Counted from the first letter of the stretch, positions 36,897 through 48,432 are shown. The stretch: 64,000 bases of DNA from Buxus sempervirens (GCA_947561395.2 OX387184.1:9900205-9964204); one strand, 5' to 3'. Translations and numbers: made by a program. Notes: generated by a model not told the origin, from the sequence alone.

Positions 36897-37442
36897 ATAT
36901 AAAAAACTAAAAGTACCTTTATATCTATATCTATATTATTATAAAGAGAATTGTTTCCTTAATATATATATATAAAGGTACTAGCAAGTGTGCCAGGTGT
37001 TGCACATGCACTATTTGAAAATGTAATATAGGTAATTATTTGAAACACCCGAGGGCTTAAAATTCACCCTGCATGCAAAAACAAAATCATGTTTTGATTA
37101 TTTTGTGCATATTAAAAAATAAAGAGGTCAATGAAATTCTTTAATTAAATTTTTAATTCAAAACTTTTTACTCACAACATGCAATACTCTCTCCAAGGCT
37201 GTGTTTGGACAGCTGGATAAGTCCAAAAATTGCAGGAAATTTAACTTTCCTACGAAATATCGACGTTTGGATAGTCGGAAATCGTGGGGCCCACGGAAAT
37301 AGATTCTGTCAAACCACTTTCAATGCTTGTTTACACCTATTTGCCTGAATTCAAAATCCGATGGGTTTTGAAGGAAAAGGAAAACTAATGAACACCCTTC
37401 ACTTTTTACCCCTCTTTGATCAAACCCCATTGCCTCTCCTTA

Positions 37443-37548
37443 TTCCCTCCTCTCTCTCTTTCCCTTACTTGCAAAACTGAAGAGTAAGGAGAAGCTTCCC
37501 TCCTCTCTCTCTTTCCCTTACTTGCAAAACTGAAGAGTAAGGAGAAGC
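37443..37548. repeat. Perfect 53-bp tandem duplication
   Basis: The unit from ttccctcctctctctctttc to gagtaaggagaagc is repeated twice without a difference (37443-37495 and 37496-37548). Identity implies a recent duplication. The phrase gcatacctgttca also recurs nearby at 37549 and 37627. Confidence 0.95.
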
Positions 37549-37839
37549 ATACCTGTTCACAAAGAGGGGTTGATTGAGTCTTCCGAAATCTCCAAAACCA
37601 GAAGCAAGAAGAAAGAGGGGAAGAGGCATACCTGTTCATGGAGTGAGGGGGAGGAGAGATTGTTGGTCAGAGAGAGGGGCAGGCTAGAGTCAATGGCATA
37701 GCTAGGATTTTAAGTTAGGGTAGGCAGAGTAAATCGTAAAGCTAAAATGATCATTATCAAAATAAGTGTAGTTTTCCTTGGACTAATCAAAATAAAAATT
37801 ATACAACTAAAAGCAATAAAATAAAATAAAACTACAAGT

Positions 37840-38070
37840 GCACTCGACGACTCTTCGTATTTTGAATGATTTTCTCATTTTCAATGGTCTTAAATATATC
37901 CCTTTCAATATAAGTTATTAATTTGTGATTCGTCCATTCACACTCATTTGATCTTAGAGTCTGATCTTAATAAAGTGCATAGCAGAAAAAACCCTCTCAA
38001 CACTAGCTGTGAACCAGTAGAATAAATGCCAATGTAATAAGCAAGTAGACCAAAGGATTTACCCAAATTT
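37840..38070 (-). pseudogene. hAT transposase C-terminal (dimerisation) remnant, downstream half
   Basis: The minus strand reads TASVERVFSAMHFIKIRL and, after stops and small shifts, TYIERDIFKTIENEKII and KSRRVHL. This is the conserved hAT dimerisation domain of DUF4371-type plant transposases. Its upstream continuation (KGIRELAR-like) lies beyond the LINE at about 44185-44290. It carries several stops and is non-functional. Confidence 0.8.
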
Positions 38071-38502
38071 TTTATGATACTATCCATGAAGGCGATTTGA
38101 GAGGTTGTGTTGCGTCTTCCGTGCAGGCTTCGGTCCTTTTGGTTGGGTCGCCCGAGGCAACTACCGTGGTTTTGTGTCCCCTAGACGGTTTTCTACAGCT
38201 GGTTTTGTGGTTTCTTACCATTTTCTTTGGTTTTTGGTTTCCCTCTTCGGCTATCTCCGGGTTTTTGCTCTTTGGCTTCTCCTCCCTCTGTATCTGCTTG
38301 CATCACCTTTCTAGAACTTCACGCTTCCTGCTCTGGTTTCCTTGCTCTACTTTCAATTTCCCACTTCCCATCTTATCCGGGGTCTGGCTATCTTCGTTTT
38401 CGTTTTTTAGCTTCTGCTGCTCTGCCCCCCGGTCTGACTTGGATTATCTTCATTCCTCTGCATAGTATGAACTAACTCCTTCTTGGTGTTCCGGGCTCCT
38501 AC

Positions 38503-39972
38503 TTGTGTGCAATGGATGACATATATCAAGGCTTTCAACAACTAACCATTCCGTCTAGGTCCGACCGTGTATTCTCCTTATCTTCTGAGGAGAAGAATCG
38601 GCTGGTCTCCAGGTGGAAATTTTTGCTGTTGATTGAAACACCTTGTGCTTCCCCTTCGCTTGCGGCAGTTAAAAACTTGGTGGAACGGGTCTGGAAATCG
38701 ATTAATATCTTGTCCTATTCTCAGATTGCTTCAAACCGGTTCCTGCTTTCTGTCGCCTCCTTGCAGGAGATTGAAGCAGTGCTCTCTTCGCAACCGTGGT
38801 TCATCAATGGCAGTATTTGTCTGATGGCTCATCTTAAAGTCAATGAAGGAGCGGAGAAGTTTCTTTTCAAGACGATTACCCTATGGATGCAGTTGCACAA
38901 TCTCCCTCGCTCCCATTTTGATCTGGAATTTCTGAGAAGACTTGGTGACGATTGTGGAAAAGCCCTGGAGGTCGAACTACCGCAGACGCCGGATTTCACC
39001 CTTGCGTGCATTAGGCTTGAATTGAACCTTCATGATCCTATCCCATCCGGAATTTTCATTGAAACTCTTGATTCAACCAAGGTCTGGATTGATTTCTGCT
39101 TTGAAGGCGTTCCTGGTTTTTGTTTTGGTTGTGGTCGAATAGGTCATCTGATCACATCGGGCAATATTAATCATGCCAGCGGCCAATCCAGTTCCTCTGC
39201 GGTGTTTGTTCCCAAATATAGTGAAAAAAATACAGTGCCTTTGCGCCGGCGCCGGAATTCCCTTTTGCCCCCCTTCGCCAGAGATGGCAGCTCTGGTGTG
39301 CCCAGTCGCCCCCGTGTGCTACCATTCCGTTCTGCAAATCCGGCAAGAGGGTCTTCTGAGTCTCAAAGCCGCAGGTCCGACCCGCCAATCCATTTCTCTG
39401 AGTCTGCGAGGTGTCTTCTGGACTCGTCGAATCGTATTGCTGAGCTGTCACCTTCTGGCCTTCACCCGCTTGTAGACAGAGCTGAGGGTTTGGGCCATTT
39501 TGATGGGCCCACAGCTGTTCCCAAGATTGATCCATTGTCGGAGTCTGGGCTGCTATCCGCTTCTCACAGGCCTTTCTTATTTTCAGCTACCAGTAACCAG
39601 ATGGGTGAGTCGCATGGGTCGGGTTTTAACCTCCTCTTCTCCAATTTTTTCAACAAGCTCAGTCAAGACAGAATGGCTTGGGACTCTGTCCATCTGGCTG
39701 CTTCTCCATATCTCATCTTGTCGGAAAATAGCAAGAAACATGCTCCTTCACCAAGCAAGCCTGCAAGGCACCATCGAAAAGCTCTGTCCATCAAGCCTAT
39801 TGTTATCAAGGAGGATGCTACGGTTCACTCTTCATCCTTGGAAGACTTGCAGCAATCTAAGAAGCGGAAGATTGTCGACATCTCAAACTCTGTCTCGCAC
39901 TCTGTGCAATCATCCTCCCATACTTTCTTCTCATCATCTTCCGCATCTTCTCGTCCTCCTCAGGACCACTAA
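38503..39972 (+). CDS. LINE ORF1 protein (DUF4283, zinc knuckle)
   Basis: 489 aa. The N-terminal half is a DUF4283-type domain (LVSRWKFLLL, QEIEAVLSSQPWFING and KTITLWMQLHNLPRSHFDL, about residues 30-180), followed by VWIDFCFEGVPGFCFGCGRIGHL near residue 207, a plant ORF1 zinc knuckle. The last cysteine of the CX2CX4HX4C pattern is missing after GHL. The C-terminal half is Ser/Pro-rich and ends with basic patches (SKKRKIVDIS). ORF1 proteins bind the LINE RNA and chaperone it. Start codon: a second Met follows at residue 4, and either could be used. ORF2 begins 7 bp after the stop. The frame is intact, but the knuckle loss suggests impaired RNA binding. Confidence 0.88.
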   Translation: MCAMDDIYQGFQQLTIPSRSDRVFSLSSEEKNRLVSRWKFLLLIETPCASPSLAAVKNLVERVWKSINILSYSQIASNRFLLSVASLQEIEAVLSSQPWFINGSICLMAHLKVNEGAEKFLFKTITLWMQLHNLPRSHFDLEFLRRLGDDCGKALEVELPQTPDFTLACIRLELNLHDPIPSGIFIETLDSTKVWIDFCFEGVPGFCFGCGRIGHLITSGNINHASGQSSSSAVFVPKYSEKNTVPLRRRRNSLLPPFARDGSSGVPSRPRVLPFRSANPARGSSESQSRRSDPPIHFSESARCLLDSSNRIAELSPSGLHPLVDRAEGLGHFDGPTAVPKIDPLSESGLLSASHRPFLFSATSNQMGESHGSGFNLLFSNFFNKLSQDRMAWDSVHLAASPYLILSENSKKHAPSPSKPARHHRKALSIKPIVIKEDATVHSSSLEDLQQSKKRKIVDISNSVSHSVQSSSHTFFSSSSASSRPPQDH

Positions 39973-39979
39973 TTCCCTT

Positions 39980-42900
39980 ATGAAAGTCATTTTTTGGAAT
40001 TGCCACGGACTTGGTCAATCTGTGACGCAATAGCACTTGAAGGACCAAGTTTTGGCTCACTCCCTTGATCTTGTTATGCTATCTGAGACTTTTGCCAAGA
40101 ATGCTCTAGCTGATAAAGTAGCTCGGAACTTAAATTTTGCGAACAAGTTTGTGGTTCAATCAGAATTCCGTAGGGAAGGCATCATCCTCTTGTGGAATTC
40201 CAACTTTTGTATTTCTATCTTCTCTTCTAATGAATGGATGATTCTGTTTCAGGTTAGCCGTAAGGGCCAAACTTGGTTCATTATGATCATTCATGCAAGC
40301 TCTAACATCATTACCCAGGAGTTGCAATGGGGGGAAATTAGTCGGATTACTTCGCATTTTGATGCGCCATGGATGCTGGTGGGCGACTTCAATGCCATGC
40401 TACATCAGGCCGAAAAGCGAGGTGGGTCACCGCTCATTCCGCGTCAAGTACACAACTTCAGACAATTAATCAACGGCTGCTATCTGACTGAGATTCCCAT
40501 GCACGGACCCCAGTTTACATGGACCAACGGGCAACAAGGATTTCGAAGAATATCGGAAAAATTAGACAGGGTGTTTGCATCCACTGATCTATTTGAATTC
40601 TTTCCTCACCCGATTGCCTTCTCTCAGCCGATAATCACATCGGATCATTGTCCTATAGTCGTCAATATGCTGTCCGATAGAAAAAAGGGATCACATCCGT
40701 TTAGGTTCGAATCCTTCTGGATCCAGGAAGAATCATGTGCTCAGGTAATTGCAGATTCATAGCAGCATATCCCTACTCAAGGCAGTGACATTCCCATTCA
40801 GCAGAGGCTTTCATCTCTGCAAGGATCATTGAAACGCTGGAACAAGGATGTGGTGGGGAACATTCACACAAAGAAAGATCAGATCCGGGCGAGAATTGCA
40901 AAATTACAAGAAGAATTGACTTTATCCAATTCCACTATACTATGCACGGAAGAGCGGGGACTTCAAAGAGAATATGCTAAACTCCTGAGACAGCAGGAAA
41001 GTCTATGGGCACAAAAATCACGGATCCAATGGTTAAAGGAAGGCGATAGAAATACGGGGTTTTTTCACCGCACTACCATGATCCGGTGTTAGAGGAATTT
41101 CATCCGGTCTTTAAAGAATGAGGACGGGAAGGAGATCGAAGGCAGGCAGCAATTGGAGCAAATGGTCAAGTCTTATTTCCAAAAAATTTATCAATACCAG
41201 CCCCAATGGAACAGGATGGAGCTCAATTGTTTAATACCACGGAAAATTACTGCAGCTCAAAATGCTTTGATAGCCCACATTCCATCCCCATCTGAAATAT
41301 GGAAGGTTGTCCAAATGCTGGGTCACCTCAAATCTCCTGGTCCTGATGGGTACCAGGGAATATTCTACAAAACTTATTGGGAGATCATTAATTCCGAGGT
41401 TATTCAAGCTGTTCAAGAATTTTTTGTGTCTACCACTCTTCCTCAAAAGGTGAATCATACTTACATCTCTCTTATTCCAAAGACACCTCATCCTCGTACT
41501 TTAAAAGACTACAGGCCTATTAGTTTATGCAATTTCTTGTACAAAGTTATCTCAAAAATTCTGGTCAACAGAATTAGACCCCTCTTGTCTGATGTTATAT
41601 CTCCACACCAATCAGCTTTTGTGCCTAATCGATCAATCCGGGACAACATCCTCATTAATCACGAGGTGTTTCACCGGTTCAAGAAGAAGAGTAAAAGGAA
41701 ATCTAAACCAAAAGGTAAGACGGCTTTAAGTGCAGATAAAGGAATGTTCGCGCTTAAATTGGATTTCTCTCAGGCATACGACAGATTAAGCTGGTCTTTC
41801 CTTCAGTCTACGTTGTATGCTCATGGTTTTAATTCAGCTGTGGTTGCCTTGATAATGGAATGCGTTACATCGGTGACATATAGTGTATTACTGAATGGTA
41901 CGCCTGTGGGGAATTTTCCTGCTTCATGTGGTGTCAGACAAGGTGATCCCCTCTCCCCCTATCTATTTATTTTATGCCAACAAGTTCTATCTCTTGTTAT
42001 CTGTCGTGCTCAATCAGATGGGAGATTTAAGGGTATTACTTTGAGAAAGGGTGGGATGTCCTTGAATCATCTAATGTATGCTGATGATGTATTTGTTTAT
42101 GGCCACACTTCTGAGCGCGAGACCCACGTTTTGAGTAGATTGCTACATCAATATTGTATAGAATCCGGTCAGGTCATTAACAAAGACAAATCGGCCTTAT
42201 TCTTCAGCAGCAATACAACCACTCAAAGAAAAGCAAAGATCTGTTCAATGTTGGGGATTCAAGGCAAAAAACGAGTGGAAAAATACCTTGGCTTACCGAT
42301 CTTGGCAAGAAGACCTCAGGCTAAAGACTGTGAGGAACTGCTCAACAAGATATCGGCTCGCTTAGCTGGGTGGAAATCTCTTCTATTGAACTAAATGGGT
42401 AAAATTGTTTTGATTAACTCTGTCATTTCTTCCCAACCACTGCATCACATGAACTGCTTCTTACTCCCTCAGGACACTGTAAGTAAGATTGATGGTATGA
42501 CTCGAGGTTTTTTCTGGAAAAAAATTAAGGATGACAGTCGGGCAATGCACACAGTGTGCTGGAGTAGGATTACCTCTCCTTGGAGAAATGGAGGTTTGAA
42601 TGTCAAGCGCATGGACATCATGAATAAAGCTATGATTATGAAAGCCGCATGGCAGTTAGCAAAAGAAGGTGGAGGCTACTGGGCTGCCTTAATCAAGGAT
42701 ACTTACTTTCCTCACACGTCCTTCCTCCAAGCCAGCTTCAAACGCAATCACTCCTTCAGTTGGTGCCAATTGCGTCACATGGCAGATTGGATCCGGAAAG
42801 GCAGTACTTGGGCCTTGGAAAATGGTAGTGAGGTTAGCATCTTGCAGGACAATTGGGTTCAAGGCATTACACAGCTCCTCACTGTTCATCAGAATCAGAA

Positions 42901-44137
42901 CTCCTTCACCCTTGCAACCGTTGATCAATTGCTCCAACCATCTACAACATCTTGGAATCTGGGCATTTTGAATAAATTCTGGCATGAAGAGATTGTGAAC
43001 AAGATTATAGCTACTCAGGTTTGTCCATCCTTATTGAGAGACACTCGGCTTTGGCAAGGTACGTCAAGCGGTAAGTTTTCTGTAGCTTCAGCCTACAGAA
43101 TGTTGATTGCAGATAGTTTGCCTCCATCCAACCCCCTTTGGCTAAAGCTATGGCATCTCAAATGCCCTGGCCAAATTAAAATCTTCCTTTGGAAGTGCCT
43201 AAATGGTGGTCTCCCTACAGCCTCATTGTTGAATTCAAGAATTGGACGGATGGATACCAATTGTTATCTTTGCAGGGAACACCTGGAAACCTTGGAACAT
43301 CTGTGGTTACAATGCCCATTTTCCAGAGCGGTTTGGTTCAGATCTATTGGTGGCTATGCACAGAGCAGGGGTCCTCAACAATCTTTATTCGAATGGATAA
43401 ATCACCTTGCCACAATACGAACATTCCCCTTTGACCTGCACTTCTCTGATTTTTTTGCAGAGGTGGCGGCATTAGGATGGACAATTTGGAAAACTCGGAA
43501 TGATGTTTTGTTTAAAGGGCTGGTTCCTAGTGTGGAGCAAGCATGCAGTGCATTTAGTCGTTGCCATGAGGAGATAGAATTGATCAAAAATACAACGGTT
43601 GCTAGTGAAAATCAAAGAACTCCACAGCTGATCCATTGGCAAGCGCCGGCTCCTCCTTTTGTCAAAATCAATTTCGATGGTGCTTGGAGAAAGTCTGTGT
43701 GCAAATCAGCTATTGGGGGTGTATGTCGTGACCAAACGGGTAGGTTCTTGGCTGGATTCTCTTCAATTGTTCAAGCTGTTTCAGCACTTCAATTAGAGGC
43801 GTTGAGTACACTTGAAAGTATTAAGATGGGCAGGGCGCTTGGTGCTACTCATGTGATCCTGGAAGGAGATTCCCTCACTATTATGCAACTGCTATCCAGA
43901 TGTAATGTCTCCTTTCCATGGCCTATTTTGGCTATTCTTACAGAGATAAAGATGATTTGCAGAGAGTTTCAAGCTGTTGTTTTCACTCATAGATGTCGGG
44001 AAGGCAATCAAGTGGCTGATCTCTTGGCCAACTTCGCAATTGATAACTTTTCGTGTACTTGGATTAGATCTCCCCCTGCTTTTATTTCTTTGTTACTTCG
44101 GGCTGATGCCCAGAACATTTCCTTTCTCAGGACTTAA
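39980..44137 (+). pseudogene. LINE ORF2 (endonuclease - reverse transcriptase - RNase H), four in-frame stops
   Basis: One reading frame of 1,386 codons, interrupted by stops at 40031, 40760, 41090 and 42392, with no frameshift. Endonuclease: FWNCHG, SET, GDFNAM and SDHCP (39990-40670). Reverse transcriptase: SPGPDG, DYRPISLCN, ALKLDFSQAYDRLSW, GVRQGDPLSPYLF and the catalytic YADD at 42077-42088. The zinc-binding RT domain (WHLKCPGQIKIFLWK, CYLC, HLWLQC) lies at 43060-43350. RNase H (INFDGAW, LEGDSL, EGNQVADLLANFA) lies at 43660-44050. All catalytic motifs are present, but the stops make it non-functional. RNase H fusion is typical of one group of plant L1 elements. Confidence 0.93.
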
Positions 44138-44324
44138 TATATGTTTCGTTTGCCACCAAAAAAAAAAAAGGATTCCCCTAATTTCTCTTACTTAAGATCA
44201 TTCTCCTAGCAAGCTCTCTAATTCCTTTCAACACTAAGAATTCATTTCATGTACGTTTGAGTCTTTCTTCGTAGCTAAATCTGAACTTGTTCAATTTTCT
44301 TACTTGACGCTATTGAATATATCA

Positions 44325-44341
44325 TTTTTTTTTGGTAAACT
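44325..44341 (-). mobile_element. Tail-only retroposon insertion (nine T plus ggtaaact)
   Basis: A 17-bp insert lies between repeats ctattgaatatatca (44310-44324) and ctattgaatagatca (44342-44356), 14 of 15 identical. On the minus strand the insert reads agtttacc followed by nine A. Confidence 0.65.
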
Positions 44342-44393
44342 CTATTGAATAGATCATGACAAAAGTAACCCATTGAAGAAGAAATATTGTTTT

Positions 44394-44410
44394 ATTTACC
44401 AAAAAAAAAA
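44394..44410 (+). mobile_element. Tail-only retroposon insertion (atttacc plus A-run)
   Basis: A 17-bp insert, atttacc followed by A, is bounded by perfect 17-bp repeats agaagaaatattgtttt at 44377-44393 and 44411-44427. It lies 38 bp from the previous insertion and inside the same hAT element. Confidence 0.75.
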
Positions 44411-44811
44411 AGAAGAAATATTGTTTTGCGATCGGACAGGCTATCATGTGACGCTAGTGTGTAGAGTTAATAGAAAATTAACAACCGTTTGATTAACCGA
44501 CCAATTATTATGAACCGCTTATTGCGTCACATAATATGACTTTGTGAAATTGAGATATTGCCACCGTTTGGGGGCAAACGAAAAAATTTAGAGGGCACAT
44601 TAGTATGGGGCAGAGGAGATTATTAAGAGGTAAGCTCACATCAACAAAGCTACGCCCCTGGCTGGAGTGAGGGTGATATCCGTGTCCCTCTATCCTTATA
44701 TATATTTTCTAATTAAAAAAAAAAAGAGAGGAAGGGGCCTGCGTGTCCTCTCTCTTTATTTAAAAAGATAAAAAAAAAGTACGAGATTAGGGTGGGAGTG
44801 GGGGGATACGC

Positions 44812-45910
44812 GTGATGCCCCGGACCTAGACATGTTCATTAAAGATATATGTTGGTTCCTAGACATTAAGTAAGGTCCCAGTAGCACTTCTTAAACCTGA
44901 TTGACCAGTAAACATCAGAGTGCACTAAAATTTTAAGCAAAATAACATAAGTAAAATGTGGGTGTAAATGTTGACAAAATCTAAACTTGTATGTACATAT
45001 CCAAAATAAAAGTCTACAGATACAGTTTCATTAAGTTTCGCACACATACTCTCTCTATAAACAATATTTACATGATCCAGAAAGATAGACAACTACAAAA
45101 TACTCTCTAGTCCTAGACAGGATAATAATAATCCTCGGGGGGATAAACAACAGGACCATTATCTCTGTCTACCCCAGCATGTTCTCGTTTTGCAGAGTTT
45201 TCTGAAAACAAAACCGATAAAACAAAACACGTGAGACTAAGGTCCTAATAAATAGTACAATGCATGGTAAGAAACAGTTTATACAACTTTCAAATAATAA
45301 AGTAACATGCTCATATACTATACAATCAAACTCTATAAAAATCATGTTAAGAAGCAGTTCAATTATAACAACACAATATCAGTATAAAGTGTCTGTGTAT
45401 GACTCGTGGATTAGAATACATTGGGTGATTTAACACTAGTGTCCAATTCGCCATCTCATAGCTTATAGGAAAAGACCTAGCTAGGATCTCTTTTCCAAAG
45501 CGGAGTACTCAAGCATGAGACACGCATGAGTTGGCAAGTACAACCCAGTCGAACTAGTTAGTAGAAGTTAGTGATTATAGCATATTTGAATATATTAAAC
45601 CATCGAGTTGACTTCATGGGTTGCTGCAGCTCACCTGTACAAAGGGTGGTCTTAATCGAGGGAAAATAAATACTCATTTTTGGATTTTTAAAATGAGTTT
45701 TGCAAGAGTACAGTGGCCATACTTTTTATATCTGTAAATTCTGAAGTATATACTCAAAAGTTGGTTTGGAGATTTTTTTATATGAATCTTGAGTATGCAC
45801 AGCAAGACAGTGTCTCAAGAACTTAGAAAAGCTTCAACAATGATTCTTTATATGCATACCTCCTTCCTTTGTTAATTATAGTATCATTAATCAAAATTAG
45901 GTTTTAAATT
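44812..45910. mobile_element. Possible decayed LTR related to the 7081-9989 element
   Basis: It starts TGATGCCCCGGACCTAG, close to TGTAACACCCCGGATCCGAG at 7081. Like that element it has a following tract of type tctgaaaacaaaacc...aaaacaaaacacgtgag. A GTTTTAAA at about 45901 may be the end. There is no coding capacity and no target duplication was found. Confidence 0.3.
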
Positions 45911-48432
45911 ATGACTTAGCAGACACGTTTTTGTTGAGTTTGAAAAGTTTAATCGTATTTTATCAATTATTACCAAACGGGTTTCTTATCACCTGTTTTA
46001 AAAACCAAAAAACAAAACGTTTTTAATTTTCAAACTGTCTTTTAAAAAAACATTACCAAACGGCGTCTTCGATGCCATCATTTCCTTTGTGGGTTGACTG
46101 AGACGTATACCAAACCAAACTCCCTTTTACCGGTCTACTCAGTGACACCTCTTTTATCTGTCTCTCCCTTCGTATCCACTGCACCCCACGGACCCCAATC
46201 CCCACACAATACCAAGCTAAGTGCTCTTTCTGGCTGTTTCATTCATTTCAAGTTTCAACCACGAGGTTGATCTTTTCTCGTTGTACTTCCAATTTCCATC
46301 TCACAATATTGGCAAAAACGAAAATATCACTTTCAGGGAAAGAAGTTTTTCTCTCTCTTTAGCGTACATGTATTAATATATAGTTACATGTGGGAGAAAA
46401 TATGCTCTTCAGCCAAACGAACGGAAAACGTATTAAAATCCTCAAAACACCAGCCCTCTAAGATAAACTATAAACAGGAGCAAATATAATCCAACATAGG
46501 TTTCGGAACTCTGTATCAATGTGTATTCTGCCACAAATCAACGTTATAGTTCTGCAAATGCTCGTATAAACAAATATTTTAAGGGCAGTGAGTTCAAATA
46601 TATAATTCGTGCCTAGAAACAAATTATTTTCTTACTTCAGCAGTTAAAGGTAAATTAAGAACCACAATGATCATACGACAGAAATAAAAAAAGTTGATCG
46701 ACATGAAAAAGCGCAGAGTTGGCATTTCATTGGACATACGTCACGCTCAGTTCCATCCCTGTCATCTCCCACCACACTACAGGGTGTGGATCTACACTAT
46801 GTAAAACAGGGGTAGAAAGCACCAAAAGTGGATTCCAGCATCAATTCTTATGTAGGCGAGAGCAAATTGTCTGCATCCATTACCGGCCTTTGTTAATTGT
46901 CATTGGTAGCGTTCACATTAACAGAAATCATTTCAGGAAAACTGAATGTACCAATCAAGTGCCTGTATAAGGGTGCAGACTGTTAAGTTAGAGTTTTAAA
47001 TTGGCTTAATTTTGTCAAAAAGGTAATTTAAGAATGTTTAGGATAAGTTTAAGGAGTTGCAATTCAACTAAGTTGAAAAAGAAGTAAAATTAAACAACTT
47101 TGTATTTCGGGCTAGAGAGCGGCTTGAGCTTGAAGAAAGAGTTGAGTTCTAGAGTCGAGCCTGACCCAAGCTCGAGCCCAACTCTAACGCGAGGACAAAA
47201 TATATCTTAGACAAAGAAACCCGAGAGTAGCGTTAGAGAAGGTTTGATTTGTTGTTCAAGCCATGGTGTTCAACAAGAGAGCCGCACCCGACCTAGGCTC
47301 TAGCTTGGCATTAACCCAAAGATAAATCTGGCAAATAAGCCTTTAGGCCAGTCCCACGTCCGACCTAGGCTCGAGCCTGAAAGTTCCGAAAATTAAAAAA
47401 TCCATATTTTCATTTCCTATTTGAATTTTATCTTATCTATAACTTTTTGTAAACTCATAAATAAAACTAGGGGACGTTTCTAAAACATATTAGAGATATT
47501 TTAAAAACCCTAAACATTCTATTCTTCTAGAGAAAATCTCTATTCATATTTTCTTTCTTTGAGCTATCATTTTTTTTTAATTCTTCCTTGTTCAAAGACT
47601 TGGAGTTTCAGGTTGGAAAGGATTGCACGTGGAAGTTCCCATTGTACCAGATGTGGACGTTTGACGTAATCGTATGAGATCTTCGGAATTCAGGAATGCT
47701 AAAGGTTGCAAATCTGAAAAATTCTACAAGAACTTGACAAATTAATGAGTTTCAAAATCTAACAAAGTTTGTTGAGTTGTCTAAACCACGTTGTAAGCTT
47801 TCTTCTCATAGTGGATCTTTAAATGACTCATGCATATCCGAGAGGGTTTTTCTCATAGAGAGTTTTCTTTGAGATTTCCCTTCGTCGCCAAATTGTTTGT
47901 ATTTTTTATTTCTTTATATGTTTTGATTGTTTTACAATTTGAGTGGCTTGCTACTTGGTTATTATTTTCCGGAATTACTTTGAAGACATGTGAATGCCTA
48001 TTTAATTAAGTACTTGTCTTTAGTTAAGTAAAAAAATTAATTTTTGCTGTGCTACATCTATTCTCCACCCTCAAGGTGTACATCTATTCTCCACCCTCAA
48101 GGTGTATTTAGAGTCTAAACCAATACTTTCTCATAGGTGATTTTTGTTCTATGTATGCAAATAAAAATGGCTACTGTTCTCAATGAAGAAATGTACTTGT
48201 AATCAACATAGAGACCTTTGGACTCGCATTCAGCGAAACATAGCCATAATCACACAAAAGGAGTTGCATCTCAATATAATCTTCATTTTGTCCAACAATT
48301 AAACACAGATACACAAGAAAAATCCCTTAAAATTTAGAAAAAGGCAGGTTCCCTACGTTCTACAGAGCTAATTTTTCAAATTTCACCAGATAAAACCTTC
48401 AGCTCCAACGAGATGCGATGCTAGTCTTCCCC
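45911..48432. other. Intergenic DNA, no gene seen
   Basis: Open frames are short and featureless. Around 47110-47380 the words gacctaggctc(g/t)agc and gagcccaactc recur, which looks like an old repeat. A perfect 26-bp tandem duplication lies at 48053-48104. Part of the end towards 48432 is probably the CYSTM 3' UTR. Confidence 0.45.
48053..48104. repeat. Perfect 26-bp tandem duplication
   Basis: The unit tacatctattctccaccctc plus aaggtg occurs twice in direct succession (48053-48078 and 48079-48104) without differences. Confidence 0.95.

Larger units (their letters stand above)
38071..44169 (+). mobile_element. Near full-length L1-type LINE
   Basis: The order is 5' leader, ORF1, ORF2 (endonuclease, reverse transcriptase, zinc-binding RT domain, RNase H), short 3' UTR ending tttgccacc and a 12-A tail. 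Candidate target duplications are ggatttacccaaattt (38055-38070) and ggattcccctaattt (44170-44184). They are imperfect, but the hAT transposase frame on both sides supports the join. The element is about 6.1 kb, the expected length. Only four stops and no frameshift in ORF2 point to a fairly recent, now inactive, insertion. Confidence 0.9.
37691..44660 (-). mobile_element. Internally deleted hAT element split by a LINE
   Basis: The ends are CAATGGCATAGC at the left and, reverse complemented, CAGGGGCGTAGC at the right (9 of 12 match). Flanks gctagagt (37683-37690) and gctggagt (44661-44668) match at 7 of 8 positions, fitting the 8-bp hAT target duplication. Inside, the minus strand encodes only the end of a hAT transposase. 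Without the LINE at 38071-44169 the element is about 0.87 kb, so most of the transposase was already gone. Confidence 0.8.

Noticed and set aside
38097..38465. 122-aa frame before LINE ORF1
   Set aside because: Phe/Ser/Leu-rich composition follows the pyrimidine-rich LINE leader; ORF1 with its DUF4283 domain begins later, at 38503.
39500..40033. 177-aa frame overlapping ORF1
   Set aside because: Only its last 18 codons, from the ATG at 39980, are real (ORF2 start); the rest is the ORF2 frame running through ORF1.
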